Assembly: GCA_013695565.1 (NCBI GenBank)
Contig: JACDAG010000426.1
Span: 1 to 11,225, forward strand
Reading direction: 5' to 3'
DNA length: 11,225 nt
Source: Bradyrhizobium sp.
Lineage (GTDB): Bacteria; Pseudomonadota; Alphaproteobacteria; Rhizobiales; Xanthobacteraceae
Each line of letters opens with the position of its first letter. The stretch's first letter is position 1. The notes under the pieces were generated by a model, which was not told the origin of the DNA, ran no database searches, and was given only the letters and a program-made list of their open reading frames with translations. A program made the translations under genes and the position numbers. Of this stretch, positions 1-6,543 are shown in pieces.

Positions 1-30
1 GTATGGGTCCCGGCCTTCGCCGGGACGACT
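1..30 (+). repeat. REP-like palindromic intergenic repeat, copy 1 (left edge)
   Basis: The sequence contains a perfect 8-bp inverted repeat, GTCCCGGC (7-14) and GCCGGGAC (19-26), around a 4-base CTTC loop, followed by GACT. It is a short form of a palindromic element very common between genes in Bradyrhizobium-type genomes (recognition from memory). A related inverted copy lies at about 7117-7155. The element may continue left of the window. It lies just before the permease gene and makes the ATG at 3 an unlikely start. Confidence 0.7.
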
Positions 31-50
31 TTCAAGTCGATACTCCGCCC

Positions 51-1769
51 ATGAGCCTCGCCATCCCCGCCCCTCGCGCCCGCGCCAGACTGTCAGCGAC
101 GCCGGGGCAGATCGCGCTGGCGCTCGGCATTGCGATTTTCCTCGCGCTATTCCTGGTCTGGCCGGCGGCGACCGTGATCTATGTGGCGTTCACCGAAAAG
201 GGTGGCGGCGGCTTTACTCTGGTCAACTTCGCCGACTTCTTCCGCACCGACCTGTTCCTGCGCTCGTTCTGGAACTCATTTTACGTCTCGGCGATGGCGG
301 TTGTCGGCGCCTCGATCCTGGCGCTGCCGCTCGCCTATATCACCTCGCGCTTTGCGTTTCGCGGCACGGCGCTGATCCAGACGCTGGGATTCCTGCCGCT
401 GATCATGCCGCCATTCGTTGGCGCTGTGGCGATGCAGCTGTTCTTCGGCCGCAACGGCAGCGTCAATCTGCTGCTCGACGACGCGTTCGGTTTCAAGATC
501 GCGTTCATGGAGGGCCTCAACGGCGTCATCTTCGTGCAGTCGATCCACTATTTCCCCTTCATCCTGATCAACCTCTCGGCGGCGCTGCGCAACATCGACG
601 CCTCGATGGAAGAAGCCGCGCAAAACCTCGGCTCGTCCGGATTTCGCCTGTTTCGCCGCATCGTGTTTCCGCTGGCAATGCCCGGCTATATCGCCGGTGC
701 CTCGCTGGTGTTCGTGAAAGTGTTCGACGATCTCGCCACGCCGCTCTTGCTGAACGTCAAGGACATGCTGGCGCCGCAGGCCTATCTGCGCGTCACCTCG
801 ATCGGGATTGCCGATCCCATGGGCTATGTGATCGCGGTGGTGCTGATCGTGGCCTCCGTCGCGGCGATGGCGCTCTCGGCGCTGGCGACCCGCGGCACCG
901 ACTATTCGACCGTGCAGCGCGGCGGCGGCGGCGGGCTCGCCCGTCGGGTGCTGCGACCCCATGAGAGCGTGCTGGCATACCTCACCGTGACGTTAATTCT
1001 GCTGCTGGTGCTGGCGCCGCATGTCGGCCTGCTGCTGTTGTCGTTCTCGACGGTGTGGTCGTTCTCGCCGCTGCCGGACGGCTATACCATGGCGCATTAC
1101 GCGCGAATTTTCGGCGAGAGCTCGCTGTATATCAAGAACACGCTGGTCTACGCCTCGTTGGCCGGATTGATCGACGTCGTGCTGGGCACCGCGATCGCCT
1201 ATCTGGTGCTGCGTACAAAACTGATCGGGCGCGATGCGCTGGACTGGGCGGCCTCGGCGGCGCTTGCCGTTCCCGGCATCGTGCTCGGCATCGGCTATCT
1301 GCGCGCGTTTTACGGCGTGAAATTGTGGGACGGCACGCCGCTGGCGGCGCTGTGGATCGTGATTGTGCTGGCGCTGGCGATCCGCCGCCTGCCCTATGCG
1401 CTGCGGGCCTGCTACGCGGCGCTGCAGCAGATATCGGTATCGCTGGAAGAAGCCGCCGAAAATCTCGGCGCCACCAAGCTGCGTACCGTCCGCCGAATCG
1501 TGACACCGCTGATGATGGGCGGCATTCTCGCCGGCTTCGTCACCAGTTTTGCGACGGCCGCCGTCGAACTCTCGGCGACGCTGATGCTGGTGCAGTCCAA
1601 TTCCGACGCGCCGCTGGCTTACGGCCTTTACGTCCTGATGCAATCGGCGGCGGGCCGCGGCCCCGGTGCGGCGCTCGGCGTCATCGCCGTGCTGCTGGTG
1701 GCGGTCTGCACCATCCTGTCGCATTTCGTGATCGAGCGTGGCCGCGCCATGCCGCAAGCAGGACATTGA
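51..1769 (+). CDS. ABC transporter permease, fused two-domain FbpB/ThiP type
   Basis: This 572-residue inner-membrane protein is two BPD_transp_1 permease domains fused in one chain, the arrangement of FbpB/ThiP-like and phosphonate-type importers; the usual length is about 500-600. Each half carries the cytoplasmic EAA loop that docks on the ATPase: EEAAQNLG...RRIVFPL at residues 187-208 and EEAAENLG...RRIVTPL at 466-487. A first membrane segment spans about 21-47, and a glycine-rich linker near 291-295 separates the halves. The ATG at 51 is chosen because the in-frame ATG at 3 lies inside the palindromic repeat; no clear ribosome binding site precedes 51. The stop overlaps the ATPase start. 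The periplasmic binding protein is absent and is probably upstream of the window. Family members are often annotated as iron(III) permeases, but the dehydrogenase downstream makes an organic substrate at least as likely. The substrate cannot be read from this sequence. Confidence 0.9.
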   Translation: MSLAIPAPRARARLSATPGQIALALGIAIFLALFLVWPAATVIYVAFTEKGGGGFTLVNFADFFRTDLFLRSFWNSFYVSAMAVVGASILALPLAYITSRFAFRGTALIQTLGFLPLIMPPFVGAVAMQLFFGRNGSVNLLLDDAFGFKIAFMEGLNGVIFVQSIHYFPFILINLSAALRNIDASMEEAAQNLGSSGFRLFRRIVFPLAMPGYIAGASLVFVKVFDDLATPLLLNVKDMLAPQAYLRVTSIGIADPMGYVIAVVLIVASVAAMALSALATRGTDYSTVQRGGGGGLARRVLRPHESVLAYLTVTLILLLVLAPHVGLLLLSFSTVWSFSPLPDGYTMAHYARIFGESSLYIKNTLVYASLAGLIDVVLGTAIAYLVLRTKLIGRDALDWAASAALAVPGIVLGIGYLRAFYGVKLWDGTPLAALWIVIVLALAIRRLPYALRACYAALQQISVSLEEAAENLGATKLRTVRRIVTPLMMGGILAGFVTSFATAAVELSATLMLVQSNSDAPLAYGLYVLMQSAAGRGPGAALGVIAVLLVAVCTILSHFVIERGRAMPQAGH

Positions 1770-2875
1770 TGCTCATGATGACCGTATCAGCCCATCGAGC
1801 GCCTGCGGTCGGGGTCCGGATTGAAGCGGTCAACCTGTCCTATGGCGACAATCACGTCCTGAAGTCGATCGATCTCGACATCCGTCCCGGCGAGTTCTTC
1901 GCGTTTCTCGGCCCCTCCGGTTGCGGCAAGACCACATTGCTGCGGCTGATCGCCGGCTTCAACCACGCCGACAGCGGACGGGTGCTGGTGGGCGAGAAGG
2001 ATATTTCCGGCCTGCCGCCGTGGAAGCGCGACATCGGCATGGTGTTCCAGTCCTACGCGCTGTGGCCGCATATGACGGTGGCGCGCAATGTCGCCTTCGG
2101 CCTCGAGGAAAAGCGCGTGCCGCGCGCCGAGATCGGCCCGCGCGTCGCGGCAGCACTCGAACTGGTCGGGCTCACCGGGCTCGATCAACGCCGCCCGGCG
2201 CAGCTCTCAGGCGGGCAGCAGCAACGCGTGGCGCTGGCGCGCACGATCGCAGTCGAGCCGAAATTGCTGTTGCTCGATGAACCCTTGTCGAACCTCGACG
2301 CCAAGCTGCGCGTCCAGGTGCGCCGCGAACTGCGCGAACTGCAGCAGCGGCTTGGGCTAACGACCATCTTCGTCACCCACGACCAGGAAGAGGCCAACAC
2401 CGTCTGCGACCGGATTGCGGTGATGAACCACGGCGTGATCCAGCAGGTCGGTACCCCGAAAGACCTCTACGAGCGGCCGGCCAATCTGTTCGTGGCTAAC
2501 TTTCTCGGAACGGCAAACATTGTCGAGGGCCGCGTTGTGGGCGTCGGCGCGTCGCGCGCGTTTGAGGTGGCCGGCGGCCCCAAGATACCCGTTGCTGCGG
2601 ATCGCAACGTGGCACCGGGCGCGCGCATGGTGTTCCGGCCGCAGGATTGCGCGATCATCGGTGCAAGCGAGAGTACGGGACCGGACCGGACAGCCGCCGT
2701 CGGCACGGTCACTTACCGCGAATTCCTCGGCGCCAGCGTGCGCTATGGCGTGCGTGCAGGCACCGCCGACATCGCCGTCGACTGTCCGTTCCATGCCGGC
2801 GATATGCTCCACGAGGTCGGCACCGCCGTGACTATCGCCATCGCCACTGCGTCGGTACGCTTTCTATCCGGCTAG
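1769..2875 (+). CDS. ABC transporter ATP-binding protein with TOBE-like C-terminus
   Basis: This 368-residue ATPase energises the preceding permease. All nucleotide-binding motifs are intact: Walker A GPSGCGKT (48-55), Q-loop Gln94 in MVFQSYALWP, signature LSGGQQQR (146-153), Walker B LLLLDEP (166-172), D-loop SNLDA (174-178) and switch His204 in FVTHDQEEA. After about residue 250 the C-terminal region (VFRPQDCAII..., then GTVTYREFLGASVRYGV...) looks like the TOBE regulatory/substrate-sensing domain of the FbpC/PotA/MalK group. The ATG at 1769 shares its A with the permease TGA (TGATG), and AGGA at 1760-1763 lies 5 bases before it, so the pair is almost certainly translationally coupled. Internal ATGs at 1775 and 1778 are alternatives. 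The molecule transported is not determined. Aromatic residues before the Walker A region that could stack on ATP are present (Tyr25). Confidence 0.93.
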   Translation: MLMMTVSAHRAPAVGVRIEAVNLSYGDNHVLKSIDLDIRPGEFFAFLGPSGCGKTTLLRLIAGFNHADSGRVLVGEKDISGLPPWKRDIGMVFQSYALWPHMTVARNVAFGLEEKRVPRAEIGPRVAAALELVGLTGLDQRRPAQLSGGQQQRVALARTIAVEPKLLLLDEPLSNLDAKLRVQVRRELRELQQRLGLTTIFVTHDQEEANTVCDRIAVMNHGVIQQVGTPKDLYERPANLFVANFLGTANIVEGRVVGVGASRAFEVAGGPKIPVAADRNVAPGARMVFRPQDCAIIGASESTGPDRTAAVGTVTYREFLGASVRYGVRAGTADIAVDCPFHAGDMLHEVGTAVTIAIATASVRFLSG

Positions 2876-2920
2876 GATTTTGCCACGATAAGATCCGCCC
2901 TATCGCGCCATAACAAAAAC

Positions 2921-2925
2921 AGGAG
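2921..2925 (+). promoter_or_regulatory. Shine-Dalgarno AGGAG badly placed for the GTG start of the Ldh gene
   Basis: AGGAG is the only good ribosome binding site before the dehydrogenase gene. It ends 23 bases before the GTG at 2949, which is too far, but 8 bases before an in-frame CTG at 2934 and 5 before an ATC at 2931. No ATG, GTG or TTG occurs in frame between the upstream in-frame stop (TAA, 2889-2891) and 2949. The site therefore points to a non-standard start codon or to weak initiation at GTG. Confidence 0.5.
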
Positions 2926-2948
2926 TTGGTATCCTGACGACATCGACA

Positions 2949-3998
2949 GTGACATTCGACCGGCTGAAGGACTTCATCCGGGAAGCCATGACCGGGCTGG
3001 GCCTGCCGGAAGCCGACGCCATGACGGTCGCCACGCTGATGGCGGAAGCCGATCTGCAGGGGTCGGACGGCCACGGCGTCAGCCGGTTGCCGCAATATGC
3101 CCGCCGCATCAAGGCTGGAGGATTCAACGTGCGGCCCAACATCACGGTGGTGCACGAGCACGCCTCCACCGCACTGCTGAACGGCGACAACGGCATGGGC
3201 CACCTCGTGATGAAGCGCGCGGCCGAAATCGCGATCGAAAAGGCGCGCACCACGGGGATCGCGTGGGTCAACTCGCAATACAGCAACCATGCCGGCCCGG
3301 CGTCGCTTTATGCGTCGATGCCGCTGAAGCACGACATGATCGGGCTGTATTTCGCGGTCGGCAATGCCAATCATCTGCCGCCCTGGGGTGGCCTCGACAT
3401 GCTGCTGTCGACCAACCCGATCGCAGCGGCGATCCCGGCCGGTGATGAAAAGCCCATTATCCTCGACATGGCGACGACGGTAGCAGCCTATGGAAAAGTG
3501 AAGTCCAAGGCGCTGCGCGGCGAGACCATGCCGGAGGGCTGGATGATCGATCGCGCGGGCAAGCCGCTGACCGATCCGAAGCGCGCCGATGAAGGCATGC
3601 TGCTGCCGCTCGGCGGCATGGAGGCCGGCTACAAGGGCTATGGGCTCGCCATGATCATCGGCCTCCTCGCAGGGACCCTGGGCGGTGCGGCGATGGGCCG
3701 GGACGTGATCGATTTCAACCATGACGACGACAGCGTCACCCATACCGGACAGGCGGTCGCGGCGATCAATATCGCCGCCTTCGGCGATGTCGCCATTTTC
3801 AAGGCCAGCGTCGATGCGCTGGTGCGCGACTTCAGAAACTCCGAGCGGATGCCGGGCGTGGAGCGGATCTTCGTTCCTGGCGAACGCAGCCACGCCACGC
3901 GGGCGACACGGATGCGCGACAGCATTCCGATTCCGGACGCACTGATGCGCGGGCTGGATCAGGTCGCGGACGACCTCGGGATGCAAAGGTTGGCGTAA
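2949..3998 (+). CDS. Ldh family (malate/L-lactate/ureidoglycolate-type) NAD(P)-dependent oxidoreductase
   Basis: This 349-residue cytoplasmic protein matches the Ldh_2 family (PF02615), which uses NAD(P)H to interconvert 2-oxo acids or imines with 2-hydroxy acids or amino-acid derivatives. It has no relation to classical Rossmann-fold LDH. Visible family signatures are DGHGVSRLPQY with the conserved His42 (40-50), NSQYSNHAG (108-116), the NNP-like cofactor stretch LSTNPIAAAIP (153-163), DMATTVAAYGKV (173-184) and GYKGYGLAMIIGLLAG (227-242). Length is normal for the family. It follows the ATPase gene by about 60-70 bases on the same strand with no terminator, so it is probably co-transcribed with the transporter and acts on the imported compound. 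The family covers malate, sulfolactate, ureidoglycolate, 2,3-diketogulonate and piperideine-2-carboxylate/pyrroline-2-carboxylate, so the substrate stays open. The start is uncertain: GTG 2949 is given, but CTG 2934 would add five residues and fits the ribosome binding site better. Confidence 0.88.
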   Translation: MTFDRLKDFIREAMTGLGLPEADAMTVATLMAEADLQGSDGHGVSRLPQYARRIKAGGFNVRPNITVVHEHASTALLNGDNGMGHLVMKRAAEIAIEKARTTGIAWVNSQYSNHAGPASLYASMPLKHDMIGLYFAVGNANHLPPWGGLDMLLSTNPIAAAIPAGDEKPIILDMATTVAAYGKVKSKALRGETMPEGWMIDRAGKPLTDPKRADEGMLLPLGGMEAGYKGYGLAMIIGLLAGTLGGAAMGRDVIDFNHDDDSVTHTGQAVAAINIAAFGDVAIFKASVDALVRDFRNSERMPGVERIFVPGERSHATRATRMRDSIPIPDALMRGLDQVADDLGMQRLA

Positions 3999-4208
3999 AC
4001 GGGGATTCGTACCTCCTCGCCGTCATTTCGGGCAGCGCAACGCGTCAAGCTGACGCGGAACGGCAGTCCTGCCTTCCTTGCAGTCGATGCAGAAATCCGC
4101 GAGCATCCTAACAACACGCAGAGCCTGCCTCTAGCTCACGTCTCCTTTGCGGGGCATGGAGCACGGCTAGCCTGCGGCTCACGGCTGCAACGCCGGCCAA
4201 AGGGAGGA
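3999..4208 (+). other. Intergenic region before the TAXI gene
   Basis: I find no gene in this 210-base gap. It holds a perfect 7-bp inverted repeat CGCGTCA (4041-4047)/TGACGCG (4051-4057) with a 3-base spacer and no T-run, a second short hairpin GGCA..TGCC (4062-4073), and two direct CACGGCT copies (4162-4168 and 4180-4186). A promoter for the TAXI gene probably lies here, but no convincing -35/-10 pair is visible. Confidence 0.4.
4202..4207 (+). promoter_or_regulatory. Shine-Dalgarno GGGAGG that favours a TTG start for the TAXI gene
   Basis: This strong ribosome binding site ends one base before the ATG at 4209, which is too close for efficient initiation. It lies 7 bases before the in-frame TTG at 4215, which is the optimal distance. 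Confidence 0.55.
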
Positions 4209-4214
4209 ATGGAA

Positions 4215-5375
4215 TTGATCGATTTAGTCATCAAGCTTGCCGCCATTGCGTTAGCCGGAACCGCGGTCGCGACATCGCCCGCCCTCGCACAAGTGAAATT
4301 GCCGCCGACGATAACGATGACGGCCTATGACACCGGCACGTCCGGCTTCAACATCACCGTCGCCGTCGGCAAGATGTTCAAGGACAAGTACGGCTCGGAT
4401 ACGCGCGTGCTGCCGGCCGGCAACGACGTCGCCCGCCTTCAACCGCTGCGCCTCAACCGCGCCAGCATCTCAGCGATGGGCGTCGGGGTTTATTTCGCAC
4501 AGGAAGGCGTGTTCGAATTCGCGACCCGGGAATGGGGACCGCAGCCCATCCAGATCACGCTGAGTTCGATCGACTGCAACGGCCTTTCGCTGGCAGTCGC
4601 CGCCGACACCGGCGTCAAAAGCTACGCCGACCTGAAGGGCAAGCGCATCGGCTTCGTGGTCGGTTCTCCTGCGCTCAACCAGAATGCGCTTGCCGTGCTG
4701 GCGTTCGCAAATTTGACGGCAAAGGACGTCAAGATTGTGGAATTCGCGGGCAACAATGCGATGTGGAAAGGTATCATCAACAACGATACCGATGCGGTAT
4801 TCGGCTCGACGATCTCCGGGCCCGCCAAGGAACTGCAGACATCGCCGCGCGGCATCACCTGGCCCACCATGCCATTCACCGACAAGGCGGGATGGGAGCG
4901 CATGCGCAAGGTCGGCCCCTATTTCACGGAGCATGACGCCACCTGCGGCGCGGGTGAATTTGCCAAGGACAAGCCGATCCAGATGGGGACCTATCCATAT
5001 CCGATCTACAGCGTCTACGGCAGTCAGTCCGAAGACGAGGTCTACACGCTGACCAAGGCGATGATCGACGGCTATGACGGCTACAAGGACAATGCGCCCG
5101 GCGCCAGCGGGCTTGCGGTGAAGGCGCAGGCGAAGAACTGGGCGGTGCCAACGCACAAGGGCGCGGTCAAGGCTCTCAAGGAGGTGGGTGCCTGGAGCGA
5201 CGACCAGGACAAGCACAACAACGCGCTGCTCAAGCGGCAGGAAGTTCTGATCACGGCGTGGAACGACTACATCAAGGGCAGCCCGGCTTCCGATGCCGCA
5301 AAACTCACCGAGGAGTGGATGGGTGTCCGCAAGGCGGCACTCGCCAAGGCCGGCATGGTCAATACGTTCGAGTGA
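4215..5375 (+). CDS. TAXI family TRAP transporter solute-binding protein (orphan receptor)
   Basis: This exported receptor of about 386 residues belongs to the TAXI (TRAP-associated extracytoplasmic immunogenic protein) class, which delivers solutes to a fused TRAP permease. Counting from the ATG at 4209, a signal peptide with hydrophobic core LAAIALAGTAVA ends at ALA|Q (residue 27/28). The mature protein starts with the ligand-cleft strand ITMTAYDTGTSGFNITVAVGKM, followed by AGNDVARLQPLRLNRASISAMG, the periplasmic-binding hallmark YADLKGKRIGFVVGSPA (139-155) and an aromatic-rich C-terminal lobe (GTYPYPIYSVYGSQSEDEVYTLTKAM). Cys123 and Cys246 could form a disulfide. No TRAP permease gene is adjacent: the upstream neighbour is the Ldh gene and the downstream gene is convergent, so the receptor must use a permease elsewhere or have another role. 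TTG 4215 is chosen over ATG 4209 on ribosome-binding-site spacing. The ligand is unknown; characterised TAXI proteins bind glutamate/glutamine, 2-oxo acids or similar compounds. Confidence 0.88.
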   Translation: MIDLVIKLAAIALAGTAVATSPALAQVKLPPTITMTAYDTGTSGFNITVAVGKMFKDKYGSDTRVLPAGNDVARLQPLRLNRASISAMGVGVYFAQEGVFEFATREWGPQPIQITLSSIDCNGLSLAVAADTGVKSYADLKGKRIGFVVGSPALNQNALAVLAFANLTAKDVKIVEFAGNNAMWKGIINNDTDAVFGSTISGPAKELQTSPRGITWPTMPFTDKAGWERMRKVGPYFTEHDATCGAGEFAKDKPIQMGTYPYPIYSVYGSQSEDEVYTLTKAMIDGYDGYKDNAPGASGLAVKAQAKNWAVPTHKGAVKALKEVGAWSDDQDKHNNALLKRQEVLITAWNDYIKGSPASDAAKLTEEWMGVRKAALAKAGMVNTFE

Positions 5376-5416
5376 TGCGAAATGGCGGTCCGCGTGACGA
5401 CCGCAGGTCAAGAAAT

Positions 5417-5453
5417 AAGACCTCGGCTCTGATGCATTCAGGGCCGAGGTCTT
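5417..5453. terminator. Bidirectional hairpin terminator between convergent genes
   Basis: AAGACCTCGGC (5417-5427) pairs perfectly with GCCGAGGTCTT (5443-5453). Inside it, a T-G wobble and CTGA (5429-5432)/TCAG (5438-5441) extend the stem to 16 bp around the loop TGCAT. The minus-strand tail reads ATTTCTT and the plus-strand tail begins CTTAG, so termination should be better for the minus-strand cytochrome gene. The stem's last two bases are shared with the TAA stop of that gene (5452-5454). Confidence 0.75.
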
Positions 5454-6378
5454 AGGACTTCTCCGCCTTCTTCGGCCGTGGAGGTCCCTCCACCGCCGGC
5501 AGCGATTTCAGATATTCCGCCATCGCGGTACGATCTTCAGGCGACAATTGCGAGGTGTTGCGGATCACGCGCGCCATCGCGCCGCCGGCAGTGTCACCGT
5601 CGGGCGTCAGTCCGCTCTCGAGGAAGTACGAAAAATCCTTCGCGCTCCAGTCCGATAATCTTTTCTGCGTGATGTTGGGCACCCAGCCCTCGCCTTCCGG
5701 ATTGGGTCCGCCGGCAAAACGCTTGATATCGACGATGCCGCCAAGGAAATTGCGCGGGCTGTGGCACTCCGCGCAATGGCCGAGGCTGTTGACGAGATAG
5801 GCGCCGCGATTCCATTGCGCGGACCGGCTGGCATCGGCCGTGAACGGCTTGCCGTCCATGAACAGGAATTTCCACACCCCGACATTGCGGCGGACGTTGA
5901 ACGGGAACGGCACGTCATGGTCGCGCGCCTTGCCGGTCACCGGCGCCAGCGTCTTTAGATAGGCAAAGAGGTCGCGGACGTCTTCAACCCTGGCATGCTG
6001 GTAGGAGGCATAGGGAAACGCCGGAAAGTAATGAGCGCCCGCCGGCGACGTGCCCTTGAGCACGGCGGTGACGAAATCCGCTTCGCTCCATCGACCGATA
6101 CCGTCCTTTGGATCGGGCGAGATATTGGGGACATTGAACGTGCCGAACGGTGACGGCATCGGCAAGCCACCGCCGAGCTTGAGGCGATCGGGCTGGTTCG
6201 GCACCGCGTGGCAGGAGGAACATCCACCGGCATTGAACGTTGTGAGGCCGTTGGCGAGGTTGGGCGTGTATTGCGGCAGCGAATTCGCGGCGACGACGGC
6301 AGGAATCGTCAGCCACCAGAAAATGCAAAGACCGGCGACGCCGGCTAGAACGGCCAGGAGGAAAAGTCGCTTCAGCAT
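5452..6378 (-). CDS. Membrane-anchored di-heme cytochrome c
   Basis: This 308-residue protein is targeted to the periplasm by an N-terminal hydrophobic segment (residues 4-30, LKRLFLLAVLAGVAGLCIFWW...), which may stay as an anchor or be cleaved after AVVAA. Two c-type heme sites are present, CSSCH (53-57) and CAECH (202-206). Each belongs to a mono-heme cytochrome c fold; the first is followed by GGGLPMPSPFGTFNVPNISPDPKDGIGRWSEADF, and the second half repeats the plan (NPEGEGWVPNITQKRLSDWSAKDF). This arrangement is that of cytochrome subunits that take electrons from periplasmic dehydrogenases (alcohol, aldehyde or gluconate dehydrogenase type), where three hemes are also common. Met74 is a candidate axial ligand for heme 1. 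The C-terminus ends in a Lys/Pro-rich tail. Its dehydrogenase partner is not adjacent. A GGAAG-N17-GTT promoter-like motif lies 44 bases upstream of the start. No strong ribosome binding site precedes the ATG. Confidence 0.9.
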   Translation of the reverse strand: MLKRLFLLAVLAGVAGLCIFWWLTIPAVVAANSLPQYTPNLANGLTTFNAGGCSSCHAVPNQPDRLKLGGGLPMPSPFGTFNVPNISPDPKDGIGRWSEADFVTAVLKGTSPAGAHYFPAFPYASYQHARVEDVRDLFAYLKTLAPVTGKARDHDVPFPFNVRRNVGVWKFLFMDGKPFTADASRSAQWNRGAYLVNSLGHCAECHSPRNFLGGIVDIKRFAGGPNPEGEGWVPNITQKRLSDWSAKDFSYFLESGLTPDGDTAGGAMARVIRNTSQLSPEDRTAMAEYLKSLPAVEGPPRPKKAEKS

Positions 6379-6422
6379 TTCGCCAATCCGTCATCGAGCG
6401 CTTCAATATCGCAGCCAGTATG

Positions 6423-6447
6423 AACACAAATTTGGCTGGAAGCTTCC
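6423..6447 (-). promoter_or_regulatory. Candidate ECF-type promoter GGAAG-N17-GTT for the di-heme cytochrome c gene
   Basis: On the minus strand GGAAG (6447-6443) is followed after exactly 17 bases by GTT (6425-6423), 44 bases before the start codon. ECF sigma factors typically read a GGAAC-like -35 and a short CGTT/GTC-like -10. The fifth base (G) and the base before GTT (T) differ from the EcfG consensus, so the assignment is tentative. Confidence 0.35.
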
Positions 6448-6476
6448 ATCAATTTCAACAACTCAACGCCGTATTG

Positions 6477-6501
6477 GGAATAAATCCGAAAAGCCATTGT
6501 T
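6477..6501 (+). promoter_or_regulatory. Candidate ECF-type promoter GGAAT-N17-GTT for the CHRD gene
   Basis: GGAAT (6477-6481) is followed after 17 bases by GTT (6499-6501), 42 bases before the chosen ATG at 6544. Spacing and the T before GTT are identical to the candidate sites of the two neighbouring cytochrome genes. It is one mismatch from GGAAC and one from CGTT, the alphaproteobacterial EcfG pattern. Confidence 0.38.
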
Positions 6502-6517
6502 TTGAAACCGACACCGT

Positions 6518-6533
6518 CTTTTGATGTCAAAAG
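6518..6533 (+). promoter_or_regulatory. Inverted repeat abutting the CHRD ribosome binding site
   Basis: CTTTTGA (6518-6524) and TCAAAAG (6527-6533) are perfect inverted arms around TG. The last G is the first base of the Shine-Dalgarno GGGAG (6533-6537). It could be a DNA operator, or an RNA hairpin in the 5' leader that affects ribosome access or transcript stability. It does not have FNR-box spacing. Confidence 0.35.
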
Positions 6534-6543
6534 GGAGAAAACC

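Larger units (their letters stand above)
6379..6543. promoter_or_regulatory. Divergent promoter region between di-heme cytochrome c and CHRD genes
   Basis: This 165-base region is AT-richer than its surroundings and has no gene. It contains two back-to-back promoter-like motifs (minus strand 6447-6423, plus strand 6477-6501), a perfect 12-bp palindrome TGGAAGCTTCCA (6437-6448) that includes the minus-strand -35-like element, and a 7-bp-arm inverted repeat at 6518-6533 next to the CHRD ribosome binding site. Confidence 0.5.

Noticed and set aside
3..50. Earlier ATG start for the permease at position 3
   Set aside because: It lies inside the palindromic repeat and would add 16 residues encoded by repeat DNA.
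276..1766. Minus-strand reading frames opposite the ABC permease
   Set aside because: The translations are low-complexity, Arg/Gln/His-rich shadows, while the plus strand encodes a permease with two EAA loops.
1055..1768. Upstream extension of the ATPase reading frame
   Set aside because: The open frame before 1769 overlaps the permease gene and is Arg-rich and featureless. The ATPase homology starts after the coupled ATG at 1769.
2886..2905. Operator from CGATA...TATCG upstream of the Ldh gene
   Set aside because: The arms are only 5 bases with a 10-base gap, which is too likely by chance, and the gene is probably read from the ABC promoter.
2832..3986. Long minus-strand reading frame (384 codons) opposite the Ldh gene
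   Set aside because: The His- and Arg-rich composition is typical of a reverse-frame shadow, and the plus strand carries a complete Ldh_2 protein.
6521..6530. FNR/Anr-type box in TTGATGTCAA
   Set aside because: The FNR consensus needs TTGA and TCAA separated by six bases; here they are separated by two.
6502..6543. Earlier start for the CHRD protein
   Set aside because: It would place charged residues before the signal peptide and translate the leader and ribosome binding site. The ATG at 6544 has a well-spaced GGGAG.
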